The notes below the pieces were generated by a model. The model was not told the DNA's origin and ran no database searches. It saw only the letters and a program-made list of their open reading frames with translations. From Corynebacterium parakroppenstedtii (lineage in GTDB: Bacteria > Actinomycetota > Actinomycetes > Mycobacteriales > Mycobacteriaceae): a DNA stretch of 64,000 bases. This document shows, one piece after another, positions 27,010-35,841 of this stretch; the stretch's first letter is position 1; each line of letters begins with the position of its first letter. The DNA is taken from the NCBI RefSeq assembly GCF_019754935.1, contig NZ_JAGSOA010000001.1, positions 1,468,226 to 1,532,225 on the forward strand, given 5' to 3'. The translations under genes were made by a program, and so were the position numbers.

Positions 27010-27303
27010 ATGAGTTCTTTTCCGGTGACGGCTATTCGCGATTCGTCAATTAAGCTCGGTCAATTCATTAAACTGGCTAGCCTCGTTGAAACCGGTGGTG
27101 AGGCAAAGGAAGTGATTTCCGCGGGGCGCGTCGAGGTCAACGGCCAGGTTGAAACCCACAGGGGGCACATGCTGCATCACGGTGACGTCGTCACTATCGG
27201 CTCTGTAGGAGCAGAAGTGGGTGGCCCCGATGACGAGGATGACTACTTCGATGAAGCCACCGCCGACGACGATTTCGACCCGGAAAAGTGGAGGAACATG
27301 TAA
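27010..27303 (+). CDS. RNA-binding S4 domain protein
   Basis: 97 residues from ATG 27010, chosen because the duplicated relic at 22933 shows similarity from the same codon. The S4 fold is visible in SIKLGQFIKLASLVETGGEAKEVISAGRVEVNGQVETHRGHML and HHGDVVTI. The rest is a very acidic tail (DDEDDYFDEATADDDFDPEKW). It resembles the YaaA/RlbA group of stand-alone S4 proteins, which bind structured RNA; the exact target is unknown. Its stop overlaps the next start (TAATG). Confidence 0.85.
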   Translation: MSSFPVTAIRDSSIKLGQFIKLASLVETGGEAKEVISAGRVEVNGQVETHRGHMLHHGDVVTIGSVGAEVGGPDDEDDYFDEATADDDFDPEKWRNM

Positions 27304-28133
27304 TGCCGGCCTTTTTCGCTAGTGAAGGCATGCCCTTCTGGAACGAACTGCGCACCTATGACCTCGAGCGCTCCTCGGACTTTTACCGAGGCTTGTTCGG
27401 TTGGGAGATTGATAGCGCGGACAGCAGCGGCTACTACTACGCACGCAAGCAGGGAATGCCCATCGCGGGCATCATCCCGGTGTCATCAGACACAGGTAGC
27501 GCTGCCCAGCATCAACCGAACCGATGGATGCTTTCTTTTCTTACCGACGACGTTCGCGCGGTAGCCGATCGATCTCGCGAACACGGTGGAACCGCCGGTG
27601 AGCCCGTCGACGGGCCGCGGGGGCCGATGGTGGCCGCGACGGATATCGTCGGCGCACAATTAGGGTTCATCCATTCGGTGTCGGAGCCTTTCATTGCTGG
27701 CGGGGAGCCGGGCACGCCTGTGTGGCATGAGCTCGCGGCCATTCTCCCCGACGGGGTGAGTATCGATGACGTCGCGACGTATTACACGCAGGTGGCGCGG
27801 TGGAACACTATGCGCCACGGGGAGGGTACCCACACGGTCATCACTGCTGTGAGCGAAGGAGGAGCATACGCGGGGGTGTGGTTCCCCGGGGAGCAAGGAG
27901 CAGCCGAGTTGAACGCGTCGGGGTCCCGGTGGGCGACGTATTTCGGGGTCGAGAACATTGTCGACGCCGCCGAGTACGCGCAGGCACACGGTGGGGACAT
28001 CATCGTCCAGCCGCAAAACACCGAGTTCGGTCAGATCGCGATCCTGGCGGACCCCACTGGCGCTGCGCTGACGGTATGCGAGGCTCCGGAGAATGTGGAG
28101 GAACCCCATGAAGGGGACAACATTTTCGGCTGA
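27303..28133 (+). CDS. Two-domain VOC family protein
   Basis: 276 residues from ATG 27303, overlapping the S4 stop by one base and preceded by GGAGGAA. Two VOC modules are visible: residues about 5-125 (FWNELRTYDLERSSDFYRGLFGWEI, ending VGAQLGFI) and about 140-265 (WHELAAILPDGVSIDDVATYYTQV, ending DPTGAALTVCEA). This matches the actinobacterial two-module VOC proteins related to hydroxylase/CFP-30B-like antigens. The ligand is unknown. Translationally coupled to the S4 gene. Confidence 0.88.
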   Translation: MPAFFASEGMPFWNELRTYDLERSSDFYRGLFGWEIDSADSSGYYYARKQGMPIAGIIPVSSDTGSAAQHQPNRWMLSFLTDDVRAVADRSREHGGTAGEPVDGPRGPMVAATDIVGAQLGFIHSVSEPFIAGGEPGTPVWHELAAILPDGVSIDDVATYYTQVARWNTMRHGEGTHTVITAVSEGGAYAGVWFPGEQGAAELNASGSRWATYFGVENIVDAAEYAQAHGGDIIVQPQNTEFGQIAILADPTGAALTVCEAPENVEEPHEGDNIFG

Positions 28134-28757
28134 ATAAAGCGCGGGGAGCCTCCGCCCGCATGTCCGGTAGGGGTACACCTCAAGGAGGAAGATGACGTTG
28201 GGGGTGCGTGTTCGGGTGGCGGTCGGGATCTAGACCTAGACATGGCAGCGACGGAAGCTCGGCGACGGTGGCGACATGTTTTTGGTCAGTTTCCGACCAG
28301 GACACGTGGTAGGTGTATTTGCTGATATCCACCTAGATTGGGTCTGTTCCTCAACTCTCAGGGGCACTTTACTATTGAGTGTTACAGGGGTGCAGGTTTA
28401 CGTTGCCTTTAAAGTTTTAAACCTGTAAAACTCCCACTGGTACGGTAAAAGACGTAGCGCATGATTAGCGACGATCAATGCGAAAAACGGTGTGTGAAAA
28501 CCACAACTGTGGATATGGCGCGGAAGCCCCCTAAAACGCTCGATACGTGCGTCTGCTCACCTATCAGCAACTTCGGCCAAAGAGAAAAGTTAACACCAGG
28601 AGTAAGGCAAGCGGACAAGTACGCCAGCGACTAGTCTCGGCGGGCTTGGTGGTGGATATAGTGAGGTGTCTAATCGGCGGTATTGCACGTTGGCGCCTGA
28701 ATCAAGAGGTGACGGCATTTATCATATGGATATTCCGCTGAAATGCATGGATCATGA
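28134..28757. other. 620-base gene-free stretch
   Basis: No convincing gene. A strong AAGGAGGAAG (28182-28191) is followed at once by an ATG that opens only 13 codons. An inverted repeat CAGGTTTA/TAAACCTG spans 28393-28425. These may be relics of a lost gene and its leader. Confidence 0.4.
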
Positions 28758-29186
28758 TCAGTAGCCAATGGATCCCAGAGGGAACCCTCTGCCATCGCTC
28801 GACACATTAACGGCTCTTACACGACTGTTAAATTCCCTAGGGACCGTCTCTTCGCCCAAAGCTAAATCACGCCATAGCCTAGATACAGAAGCTCCTTCCA
28901 TGGCGGGCTCGTCAACGTCTTTAGCCACACACGAAAGGCTATACAAACCCCATTCATCTTCATTAAATGGGTAAGTGCCAAAGTCTCGCATATCCCTACG
29001 GAAATCTAGCATCATGATTTCGCGAATTACTTCATTTCCTCCATGTGTAATTTCGTCAGTTACATAGAGTATCTCTGTGATCTCTCGAGCCTTATCTATC
29101 CTTTTTAAATACTGTTGATGGAATCGTTTAAGGTCAGACTCTCGAGCGAGGAAATAAGTTGTAAAAAGAAGAGTCTCGCCCAACAT
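28758..29186 (-). CDS. Hypothetical protein following secreted protein gene
   Basis: 142 residues from ATG 29186, one base after the stop of the secreted-protein gene (GTG 29201 would overlap it). The protein is soluble and acidic, with TLLFTTYFLARESDLKRFHQQYLKRIDKAREI near the start and MLDFRRDMRDFGTYPFNEDEWGLYSL in the middle. No signal peptide, membrane helix or known domain was recognised. Tight coupling to a small exported protein is compatible with an immunity partner, but this is inference. Confidence 0.6.
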   Translation of the reverse strand: MLGETLLFTTYFLARESDLKRFHQQYLKRIDKAREITEILYVTDEITHGGNEVIREIMMLDFRRDMRDFGTYPFNEDEWGLYSLSCVAKDVDEPAMEGASVSRLWRDLALGEETVPREFNSRVRAVNVSSDGRGFPLGSIGY

Positions 29187-29187
29187 A

Positions 29188-29508
29188 TTAAATCGGATCA
29201 CCGTCTACAGTGAAAGCTCCAGAATTCTTATATCTAGTCTGAGTTTGACAGTGCCTTTTATGCGCATTTTTTCCGAATTTATTCGTGTATAAATCCGCAT
29301 CTTTCTCAGCTTTTTTAGCACTCTTAGGATGATTACCGTAAATCAATCCTACTTTTGGGTTTCCAGGTCCGTTCTTCACTACTTGGCACTTCACTGTGTA
29401 CATGCCCAGTTCATTTTTTGTCTCAGCCGAAAAAGCTGGAGCTGGGCTAACGAGCGGTAGCGAAATGGCAACCGGAATAGAGAGAATCCACCTGGAGGTT
29501 TTAGACAT
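29188..29508 (-). CDS. Small secreted protein, function unknown
   Basis: 106 residues from ATG 29508. A clear Sec signal peptide (MSKTSRWILSIPVAISLPLV, cleavage after AFS-A) leaves a mature basic protein of about 77 residues. It has two cysteines (VKCQVV, RHCQTQ) that could form one disulfide, and a Lys-rich centre (HPKSAKKAEKDADLYTNKFGKNAHKRH). No family was recognised. A TTG at 29520 is an alternative start. Sits in a compact three-gene minus-strand group with its neighbours. Confidence 0.68.
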   Translation of the reverse strand: MSKTSRWILSIPVAISLPLVSPAPAFSAETKNELGMYTVKCQVVKNGPGNPKVGLIYGNHPKSAKKAEKDADLYTNKFGKNAHKRHCQTQTRYKNSGAFTVDGDPI

Positions 29509-29513
29509 ACTTC

Positions 29514-29699
29514 TTAGCAAAGTTCTACCCTATCTACTCTTAGGTTTCCGCGGATGATCCAATTAAAATTTGACCTGATACCTGGAGCAATCGTCTTGCA
29601 GACGCTGTTTTCAGCGCCCAAAATCGGTACACCTTTTGCGTTATTTAACTTAGGTTGGTCGAGAAATCGGCTATGGCCCGTGGAACTGATGGGGTACAT
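29514..29699 (-). CDS. Small hypothetical protein (61 residues)
   Basis: ATG 29699 lies behind a GTGAGGTGCGAGTGAGA stretch. The product starts MYPISSTGHSRFLDQPKLNN and ends RGNLRVDRVELC. It contains no signal or membrane segment and two cysteines. It ends five bases before the secreted-protein start. It could instead be the C-terminal relic of a larger protein. Confidence 0.4.
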   Translation of the reverse strand: MYPISSTGHSRFLDQPKLNNAKGVPILGAENSVCKTIAPGIRSNFNWIIRGNLRVDRVELC

Positions 29700-29722
29700 T
29701 CTCACTCGCACCTCACCTGAAC

Positions 29723-31381
29723 TCAGTACGCCCCGTCGGAGGTGAGCACGGCCCGTCCCGTCTTCCACAGGATCATGAGGTCCGCCATGAAGCTCCAGTT
29801 CTCAACGTAGTTGAGGTCCAGCGACACTGACTCTTCCCACGAGAGGTTGGACCGCCCCGATACTTGCCACAGGCCAGTCATTCCGGGGAGGACCAGCATC
29901 CGGTTGCCCACCAGCCCGGTGTACTGCTCGACCTCGCGACGCAGCGGGGGACGTGGCCCCACCAGGCTCATGTCGCCTTTCAGCACGTTAAATAGCTGCG
30001 GCAGTTCGTCGATACTGTAGCGACGTAAGAACGAACCCACCCGCGTCACTCGCGGATCATTTTTCATCTTGAACAGCACGTCGTTGCCGTCGCTCTGGTC
30101 CTTCAGCTGGGCCACCATTTGATCCGTGTTCTGCACCATCGAGCGGAACTTGATCATCCCGAACGGCTTGTTCTTCTTGCCCATCCTCTCCGCGGTGTAG
30201 AAAACCGGGCCGCCGTCGTCGAGCTTGATAGCAACCGCACAGACCAGCAGCAGGGGAGAAGCCATCAGCAGCAGAAGGGCAGCTACCACGCGATCAAACA
30301 CGATTTTTGACACGCAGTGTGTGCGTGCATGCTGAGGGCGTTCCAGTTTTAGAAGTGGCACCCCGGCGATAAGCAGCATCTGGACCCGTCGGCCCGTGAC
30401 ATTGGCAACCGCCGGGGCGACCAGCAGCTCAACATTAAGGCCATCCAGCCGCCACATGAGTTCGCGCATATCGTCCATGCCAATTTGGTTACTGACGGTG
30501 ACGATCACGGAATCAGCCTGAAGCAATGACACCATGACATCGATTTGATGCCAGTTATCGTGAATTTCCGCCTCAGGGAAACGGCGCTTGAGCTCCGCGA
30601 GCTGTTCCTCGCTGTGCGCATCCGCCTGCGTGCTACAGAAACCGACGATGTCGAACTTAGTGTCCAATTGCCGGCGGAGCGTGCCGTACACCTCTGAAAT
30701 GGAATGGGGGTCGCCGATAAAAATGGCCCGTTGACTGAGCCTCTTGTTGTCCAACTGCCAGCAGTAGAACCGACGCCATCCGTAGCGGATGAGCAGTAGC
30801 GTCACTAGGTCGACAGGGTAGGTGAATACGAGGAACCGGAATCCAGACGTGTATTGGGTCAACTCGCAGACGATGGCAAATAGGCCGAATGCGAACGTTG
30901 TAGCCCGTGCAATCCGGGAATACTCCAACGCACCTTGCCCCAGAATCGCTGAATCTGTCGTGCGCATAATGCGCATGACCATAACCCACAGCGCGAAAAG
31001 GATAGTTCCAGGGACGAACATCGGGGCTGTTCCCGTATATGACCCGAGGGTGAACGTGCGTGCACTACGAGCTGTGATAGGCAGATAATCGGCGGCCACG
31101 ATTAGTGACACGATAGCGATTGCCTCGCTGACTAGGATAAAAGTCCGGATTCGTGATGCATGGGCACAACGAATCGATGTCCGCTCGGGGGGAGTAGTGG
31201 TCTCGATGAGAGCATCGGTGCTGGACGCTGGAATGTCGTGGCGGTTCGCATCGTGCAACTCAGGGCTAGTGGGGTGTTGTACCGCAGCGCTGGAGGAATG
31301 CTCGTCAGTGTGGCGTTCTCGGTTGCGGGTGGGTCGTTCCGCGAGACGAAGGCCGGTGATGTGTAACAGGCTCATGGGCAC
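29723..31381 (-). CDS. Exopolysaccharide polyprenyl glycosylphosphotransferase (WcaJ/WbaP-like)
   Basis: 552 residues. An unconserved N-terminal tail of about 75 residues precedes four to five membrane helices and a CoA-binding-like central domain. A further helix leads to the catalytic bacterial sugar transferase domain (AERMGKKNKPFGMIKFRSM, DELPQLFNVLKGDMSLVGPRPPL, PGMTGLWQVSGRS). It links the first sugar-phosphate to undecaprenyl phosphate to start polysaccharide repeat assembly. Transcribed divergently from rmlA across a 424-base regulatory region. The start codon is uncertain because of the variable N-terminus. Confidence 0.93.
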   Translation of the reverse strand: MPMSLLHITGLRLAERPTRNRERHTDEHSSSAAVQHPTSPELHDANRHDIPASSTDALIETTTPPERTSIRCAHASRIRTFILVSEAIAIVSLIVAADYLPITARSARTFTLGSYTGTAPMFVPGTILFALWVMVMRIMRTTDSAILGQGALEYSRIARATTFAFGLFAIVCELTQYTSGFRFLVFTYPVDLVTLLLIRYGWRRFYCWQLDNKRLSQRAIFIGDPHSISEVYGTLRRQLDTKFDIVGFCSTQADAHSEEQLAELKRRFPEAEIHDNWHQIDVMVSLLQADSVIVTVSNQIGMDDMRELMWRLDGLNVELLVAPAVANVTGRRVQMLLIAGVPLLKLERPQHARTHCVSKIVFDRVVAALLLLMASPLLLVCAVAIKLDDGGPVFYTAERMGKKNKPFGMIKFRSMVQNTDQMVAQLKDQSDGNDVLFKMKNDPRVTRVGSFLRRYSIDELPQLFNVLKGDMSLVGPRPPLRREVEQYTGLVGNRMLVLPGMTGLWQVSGRSNLSWEESVSLDLNYVENWSFMADLMILWKTGRAVLTSDGAY

Positions 31382-31805
31382 CGCCGATAGGGAGAGTAGG
31401 AATCAGGGGTACTTGCAATGGGGAGCGGTGGGTTGATCCTCATAACAATTTGATAACGCCCATATAGTAGGACCTGTTGGCTGACTTTTCATGTTTCTGG
31501 TCCCGTTGTTAACCAACCCTTTACATAGGGGCCATATAGCGACGAGAAAACAGCGATTCTGCTGCTCCACCTGCACGTCGCGGGCTATTTTTTGCGACAT
31601 TGCGTTCTATGTAATTGGTGCTGTTAATGCCGATCTTTAGAAGCGGATTAGCGGGCTATCGGGGGGCGCTCGTAGGCACTATGAAAATAATTCTATAAAT
31701 TATCGACGCCTATTTGTGAGGTTAGTCACAATGCGGTTCTGGGTGCTGCAATATAGGTGAAATATCCAATAACCCTACATACGGAAGCTAGGTACGCTGG
31801 TACAC
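31382..31805. other. Divergent regulatory region of the exopolysaccharide cluster
   Basis: A 424-base spacer between the initiating transferase and rmlA. It is AT-rich in its right half and holds the GlxR-type site described separately. Nothing coding was seen. Confidence 0.5.
31714..31731. promoter_or_regulatory. GlxR/CRP-type operator
   Basis: TTGTGA-GGTTAG-TCACAA is a perfect palindrome that fits the GlxR consensus TGTGA-N6-TCACA of corynebacteria. It lies 75 bases before the rmlA GTG, so cAMP/GlxR control of polysaccharide synthesis is likely. Activation or repression cannot be told. Confidence 0.75.
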
Positions 31806-32705
31806 GTGAAGGGCATCATTTTGGCGGGTGGGACCGGAACCCGCCTACATCCAATTACGTTGGGCACGAGCAAGCAGCTCACGCCCGTCTACGACAAACC
31901 CATGATCTACTACCCGCTGTCCACCCTTATCCTGGCGGGTATTACCGACGTCCTCGTTATCACCACCCCTCACGACGCGACCGCGTTTCACCGGCTCTTG
32001 GGCGACGGATCCGCCTTCGGTATCTCGATTTCCTACGCGGTGCAACCCTCACCAGCAGGAATTGCCCAAGCGTTCGTTCTTGGGGAAGAGCACATCGGCA
32101 ACGAACCCGTCTGCCTCATCCTCGGGGACAATATCTTCTACGGACCAGGCATGGGCACCCAGCTTCGGCGGCACACCGCGCCCGACGGCGGCGTTATCTT
32201 CGCCTACTGGGTGAAAGATCCCACCGCGTATGGCGTCGTCGAATTTGAACATCAGGGTGATGCGCCCCACCAGCATACGTCGACCTCCCAATTCCGCGCC
32301 CTCGGGATTGAAGAAAAGCCAGCGCACCCGAAATCTCACTATGCCGTCCCTGGCCTCTACTTCTATGACAACGACGTCGTGGACATGGCTAAGGACCTTG
32401 CTCCGTCGGCCCGTGGGGAGCTTGAGATCAGCGATATCAATCAGCGATATCTGGATGCGGGGCGACTTACTGTCGAGGTTCTTCCTCGGGGAACAGCGTG
32501 GCTGGACACAGGCACGCACGATTCACTCCTGGATGCCGGGAATTTTGTGCGCACCATTGAATCGCGGCAGGGGCTGAAGATCGGCAGCCCGGAGGAAGTG
32601 TCGTGGCGCATGGGCCATCTGACCGATGATCAACTCCGCGAGCGGGGAGAAGCGCTGGTTAAATCCGGATACGGCTCCTACTTGCTGGACCTATTGCGCA
32701 GGTAA
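31806..32705 (+). CDS. rmlA: Glucose-1-phosphate thymidylyltransferase
   Basis: 299 residues from GTG 31806. It makes dTDP-glucose from dTTP and glucose-1-phosphate, the first step to dTDP-rhamnose. The nucleotide-binding signature is [20 protein letters not shown], with [14 protein letters not shown] and the metal-binding LGDNIFYG. C-terminal [14 protein letters not shown] and [12 protein letters not shown] complete the family pattern. No ribosome site precedes the GTG; a TACGCT element seven bases upstream suggests a leaderless transcript. The rmlB/C/D partners are not in the window. Confidence 0.94.
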   Translation: MKGIILAGGTGTRLHPITLGTSKQLTPVYDKPMIYYPLSTLILAGITDVLVITTPHDATAFHRLLGDGSAFGISISYAVQPSPAGIAQAFVLGEEHIGNEPVCLILGDNIFYGPGMGTQLRRHTAPDGGVIFAYWVKDPTAYGVVEFEHQGDAPHQHTSTSQFRALGIEEKPAHPKSHYAVPGLYFYDNDVVDMAKDLAPSARGELEISDINQRYLDAGRLTVEVLPRGTAWLDTGTHDSLLDAGNFVRTIESRQGLKIGSPEEVSWRMGHLTDDQLRERGEALVKSGYGSYLLDLLRR

Positions 32706-33185
32706 TTCGTGCGCGGGGATCCCCACCAGCACGGCACCCGGGTGCTCGCACGACTTTGTCACCACAGCATTTGCTCCGACAGACACATCGTCGGCAAGTG
32801 AAAGAGGCTTGATAATCCGACAACCTGCACCTAAACGGACATTGTTGCCTAGGACGGTCTCCTGCCCGCGCGGGGCCTCGGAGATAGTGACAGAGGACTG
32901 CACCTTCAGATTGGTGCCGGCTTTGACCCGACGGCCCATCACGACGCCGGTGGGGTGGTACAACATAAAACCAGGTCCGACGGACACTTCCCACGCCAGG
33001 TCGGCGCCCGTCACGACATGATTAATTTGCTTAACCACAGACCCCAAGAGAGGTACGCGCTTCCCCGCAACCTGAGAAAGCCGAAATATCACGACGGCAA
33101 GAAAACCGACATTGAGCAGGCCGTGCACCCCATTTTCGGCCCTGCGTGCTGGTGCATCCTGGAAGATGAACATATCGAGGATCAT
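32691..33185 (-). CDS. Serine acetyltransferase-like hexapeptide acetyltransferase
   Basis: 164 residues from ATG 33185 (TTG 33212 is an alternative). The C-terminal half is a left-handed beta-helix of the CysE/colanic-acid type ([22 protein letters not shown] repeats, then [38 protein letters not shown]). The N-terminus is short, as in polysaccharide-modifying members rather than true CysE. It overlaps the rmlA end tail-to-tail by 15 bases. It probably O-acetylates the polysaccharide. Confidence 0.83.
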   Translation of the reverse strand: MILDMFIFQDAPARRAENGVHGLLNVGFLAVVIFRLSQVAGKRVPLLGSVVKQINHVVTGADLAWEVSVGPGFMLYHPTGVVMGRRVKAGTNLKVQSSVTISEAPRGQETVLGNNVRLGAGCRIIKPLSLADDVSVGANAVVTKSCEHPGAVLVGIPAHELPAQ

Positions 33186-33303
33186 ACGTGAGCACGTATT
33201 GCGCGGCCGCAACTATCAACACCGAGATCAGCACCGCCATGAACGCGGGGAGCAGCCCCGCAACCTGCCCAGACCGTAACGAGACCCCCACGAACCAGAG
33301 AAC

Positions 33304-34365
33304 ATGAAAATACTCCACGTCACAGAGTGCTTCGCCGGAGGCGTCGCCACGGCCATCAACATGTACGCCTCACTCGCCCCCGAACACGAGCACATGGTGC
33401 TCTACACCGCCCGGCGCGCAAACTCCCCAGCTGAACTCAACCCCGAACTATTCAGCCAGTCGTGGCGCCTTCCGGACCAGCATCGGGCAGCCATCGAGAC
33501 TGTCCGACGAGTGCGCGATCAGGTCGCCCCGGATGTGATCCACACCCATTCCAGCTTCGCTGGCGCGTACGTGCGCCTCGCTCGCTTGCGTGGGAATAAA
33601 CGGCGCACGCCCACGGTGTACACACCCCACGGTGTGGCCTTCGCGCGGAAAGATATCTCGGCGCTACACCGCGCGGTGTTCTATTCCGCCGAATGGGCAT
33701 TGTCGTGGGTAACCTCCGTCTTCGCGCCCTGTGGCCAGTGGGAAGGGGAAGTTCTTCGACGGCTCAACCGTCGAATACCGCAGGTAGTAATACCTAACGC
33801 TACGATGCCGACGGGAGTGACATGGAATCCCACTGGAGTCCCCACGGTGGCGATCTCCGGACGCGTCACGCCCCAGCGCAGCCCCGAACTCTTCGCCGCC
33901 ATTGCGCGCCGGGTGCATCGGGAGCGGCCTGAGGTCGAGTTCCAGTGGCTTGGCGGTGGGGATGCCGACCTCACCGCATCGTTGCAGCGCGCCGGAGTTC
34001 ACGTCACCGGTTGGCTGGATAAAGACGATCTATATTCGCGCTTGGCCAGGGTGAACGTCGGCCTCCATACAGCTCTGTGGGATGGGTACCCCATGGCCGT
34101 GCTTGAGATGAACGACATCGGCGTGCCTGTCCTGGTCCAAGACATCCCTGCTCTCCAGGAATGTCCGGCTGAGGCGCGTTTTAATGGAGTTGACGACGCC
34201 GCTCGAAAAGTTATCAGGGCGATTGAGGAGCCGGAGTCTCTTCGGAATGCGTGGGAAAAGGTCCAGGATAATCACAGCGTGGCGACTCTCGCGGATGCGC
34301 TCCATGAGTGCTATTCGAAAGCGGGGGGGAAACTAAGGGTAGAATTACCATCGGTATTCAGGTAA
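33304..34365 (+). CDS. Glycosyltransferase family 4 protein
   Basis: 353 residues with a GT-B fold. The N-domain starts MKILHVTECFAGGVATAIN with the acceptor-side glycine loop, followed by VIHTHSSFAGAYVRL and YTPHGVAF. The C-domain has VAISGRVTPQRSPELF, FQWLGGGDADL and the donor-binding LHTALWDGYPMAVLEMNDIGVPVL, in which the usual E-x7-E is shortened to one clear Glu. It adds a sugar to the lipid-linked repeat. Divergent from the acetyltransferase with 118 bases between starts. Confidence 0.88.
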   Translation: MKILHVTECFAGGVATAINMYASLAPEHEHMVLYTARRANSPAELNPELFSQSWRLPDQHRAAIETVRRVRDQVAPDVIHTHSSFAGAYVRLARLRGNKRRTPTVYTPHGVAFARKDISALHRAVFYSAEWALSWVTSVFAPCGQWEGEVLRRLNRRIPQVVIPNATMPTGVTWNPTGVPTVAISGRVTPQRSPELFAAIARRVHRERPEVEFQWLGGGDADLTASLQRAGVHVTGWLDKDDLYSRLARVNVGLHTALWDGYPMAVLEMNDIGVPVLVQDIPALQECPAEARFNGVDDAARKVIRAIEEPESLRNAWEKVQDNHSVATLADALHECYSKAGGKLRVELPSVFR

Positions 34366-34548
34366 ATAAAACTTATTAATTACCGCGTACCGAGGTAACT
34401 GATTCAGTTTGCCCCCATATCCGCCACGATCCGAACCACCGCACGAGTACGAGCACGAGCATAAATACCAGCCCGAGCCGTGCCCATGCACGAATCAGAC
34501 GCACAATATCCACTAATAAATACTCATTAATAACCGAAGGACACGAGA

Positions 34549-35841
34549 ATGCGGGCTGCTCCCTCCACTGGTATAAGTGGCCGTCGCAGCTCTACGCCTC
34601 GAAGCCACGTTCGGGGAACCCACATGTTTTTCTCGCCCGAGGACATCATTGTGTTCTGGTTCCTCGGGCTTCTGTGCTCCTTGGCCATCAGTGGTTTGCA
34701 TTCACATTTATTACCGCCGAAATTCGATCGCGACGCCCAAGTCATTCAGAATCTTCTGGCAAAACCAGGCCTCGTGAGATACGAGGACTACGGATCTTTC
34801 GCCACCATCACGTCGGTGTATCACGCGCTCGGGTTAGCGCACTCACCGACGCTGGCCGGCTTCTTCGGCGTCATTATTGCGCACTGCGCATTAGCCGTCG
34901 TTCTCTGGCGAATGAGGCCAATCCGCGTGACCGCCTTTAGCGTTGGCGCGCTCGTTCTTTACTCGCTCCTTGTGGGCGTCTACCAGGGAGTTTATACCAA
35001 GGAAATCATTATCAGCGCTGTGGTCATCATCGTGGCGGCCGTGCCGATGGGGATGCAGTCAGCGTGGATGTGGGACTGTGTTCTCGCGGTCGTCATGGCT
35101 GCGTTGGGCTATTATTTCCGCCCGTATTGGGTGCTCATCGCCGTCTTTTTCATTGGGCTCCGACTCTTCGTCTCGAACACCGCGCTGTCCCGTCGGTGGA
35201 TCACAACCCGTCGCTTTATTCTGCTGATGCTGGTCTGTTCCTTGGTGGCGTCATTAGTCATCGTGGCTCGTGGTTTCCCCGCGGACCACTACCGCACCTT
35301 GGTTAATGCCGGCCGAGGAGCCGACACCGGGTCGCTGATCGGCCGCTTTGTCGAGAACCCTGAACCGATCGCGGGAATAGTCAATGTTGTGCTCTCGACG
35401 GTCATGTTGATGTTCCCCGTGACCCTGGCAGCTAAACTATCGCCCTACTACCTGGTGATTTTCGTAGTGATCGCCAGTTTTTGGGCGAGCTACTTCTACG
35501 CCGTCCGGCAGTGGCTGCGCAATGATCATCGCCCCCCGCTAGTTGCCCGAGCAGTGTGCCTGATCGCCGCATTTGCCGTTGTGCAGGGGCTTTTCGAACC
35601 AGACTACGGATCCGCACTCCGCCACCTCACGCCACTGATCCCGTTGTTCTTCATTGTTGCGGCGGGGGAGCGAGGCAACGAACGTGTGGCAGAGCGCGAT
35701 GTGCCAGGTGGCAGTGGTGCCGGGCGCGGTGTGGCAAGTCCACCATTGCCGACGCCAACCCAGCTATCGCCACCACCCCATCCTTTTTCAGCATCCAATC
35801 GTCCGAGTGACCGCCCTTCAGCCCGTCAAAGTGAGAGCTAA
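34549..35841 (+). CDS. Polytopic membrane protein, candidate polysaccharide polymerase
   Basis: 430 residues with about ten membrane helices from residue 28 to about 365, then a hydrophilic Pro/Ser/Gly-rich tail (about 60 residues). PDYGSALRHLTPLIPLFF near residues 349-366 is shared with EPS-locus membrane proteins in actinobacteria. Its place between a GT4 and the Wzc-type kinase fits Wzy or an O-antigen ligase-like enzyme (inference). GAAGGA supports ATG 34549; ATG 34624 (MFFSPEDII) is an alternative. The stop is immediately followed by the kinase start (TAA ATG). Confidence 0.72.
   Translation: MRAAPSTGISGRRSSTPRSHVRGTHMFFSPEDIIVFWFLGLLCSLAISGLHSHLLPPKFDRDAQVIQNLLAKPGLVRYEDYGSFATITSVYHALGLAHSPTLAGFFGVIIAHCALAVVLWRMRPIRVTAFSVGALVLYSLLVGVYQGVYTKEIIISAVVIIVAAVPMGMQSAWMWDCVLAVVMAALGYYFRPYWVLIAVFFIGLRLFVSNTALSRRWITTRRFILLMLVCSLVASLVIVARGFPADHYRTLVNAGRGADTGSLIGRFVENPEPIAGIVNVVLSTVMLMFPVTLAAKLSPYYLVIFVVIASFWASYFYAVRQWLRNDHRPPLVARAVCLIAAFAVVQGLFEPDYGSALRHLTPLIPLFFIVAAGERGNERVAERDVPGGSGAGRGVASPPLPTPTQLSPPPHPFSASNRPSDRPSARQSES

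Noticed and set aside
28547..28741. 64-codon plus-strand frame in the gap after the VOC gene
   Set aside because: No ribosome site, no family, and composition like the surrounding non-coding sequence.
33031..33318. 95-codon minus-strand frame with a hydrophobic N-terminus overlapping the acetyltransferase and the GT4 start
   Set aside because: It overlaps two well-supported genes; the hydrophobic part could be a relic of an EPS membrane protein but the rest is out-of-frame acetyltransferase sequence.
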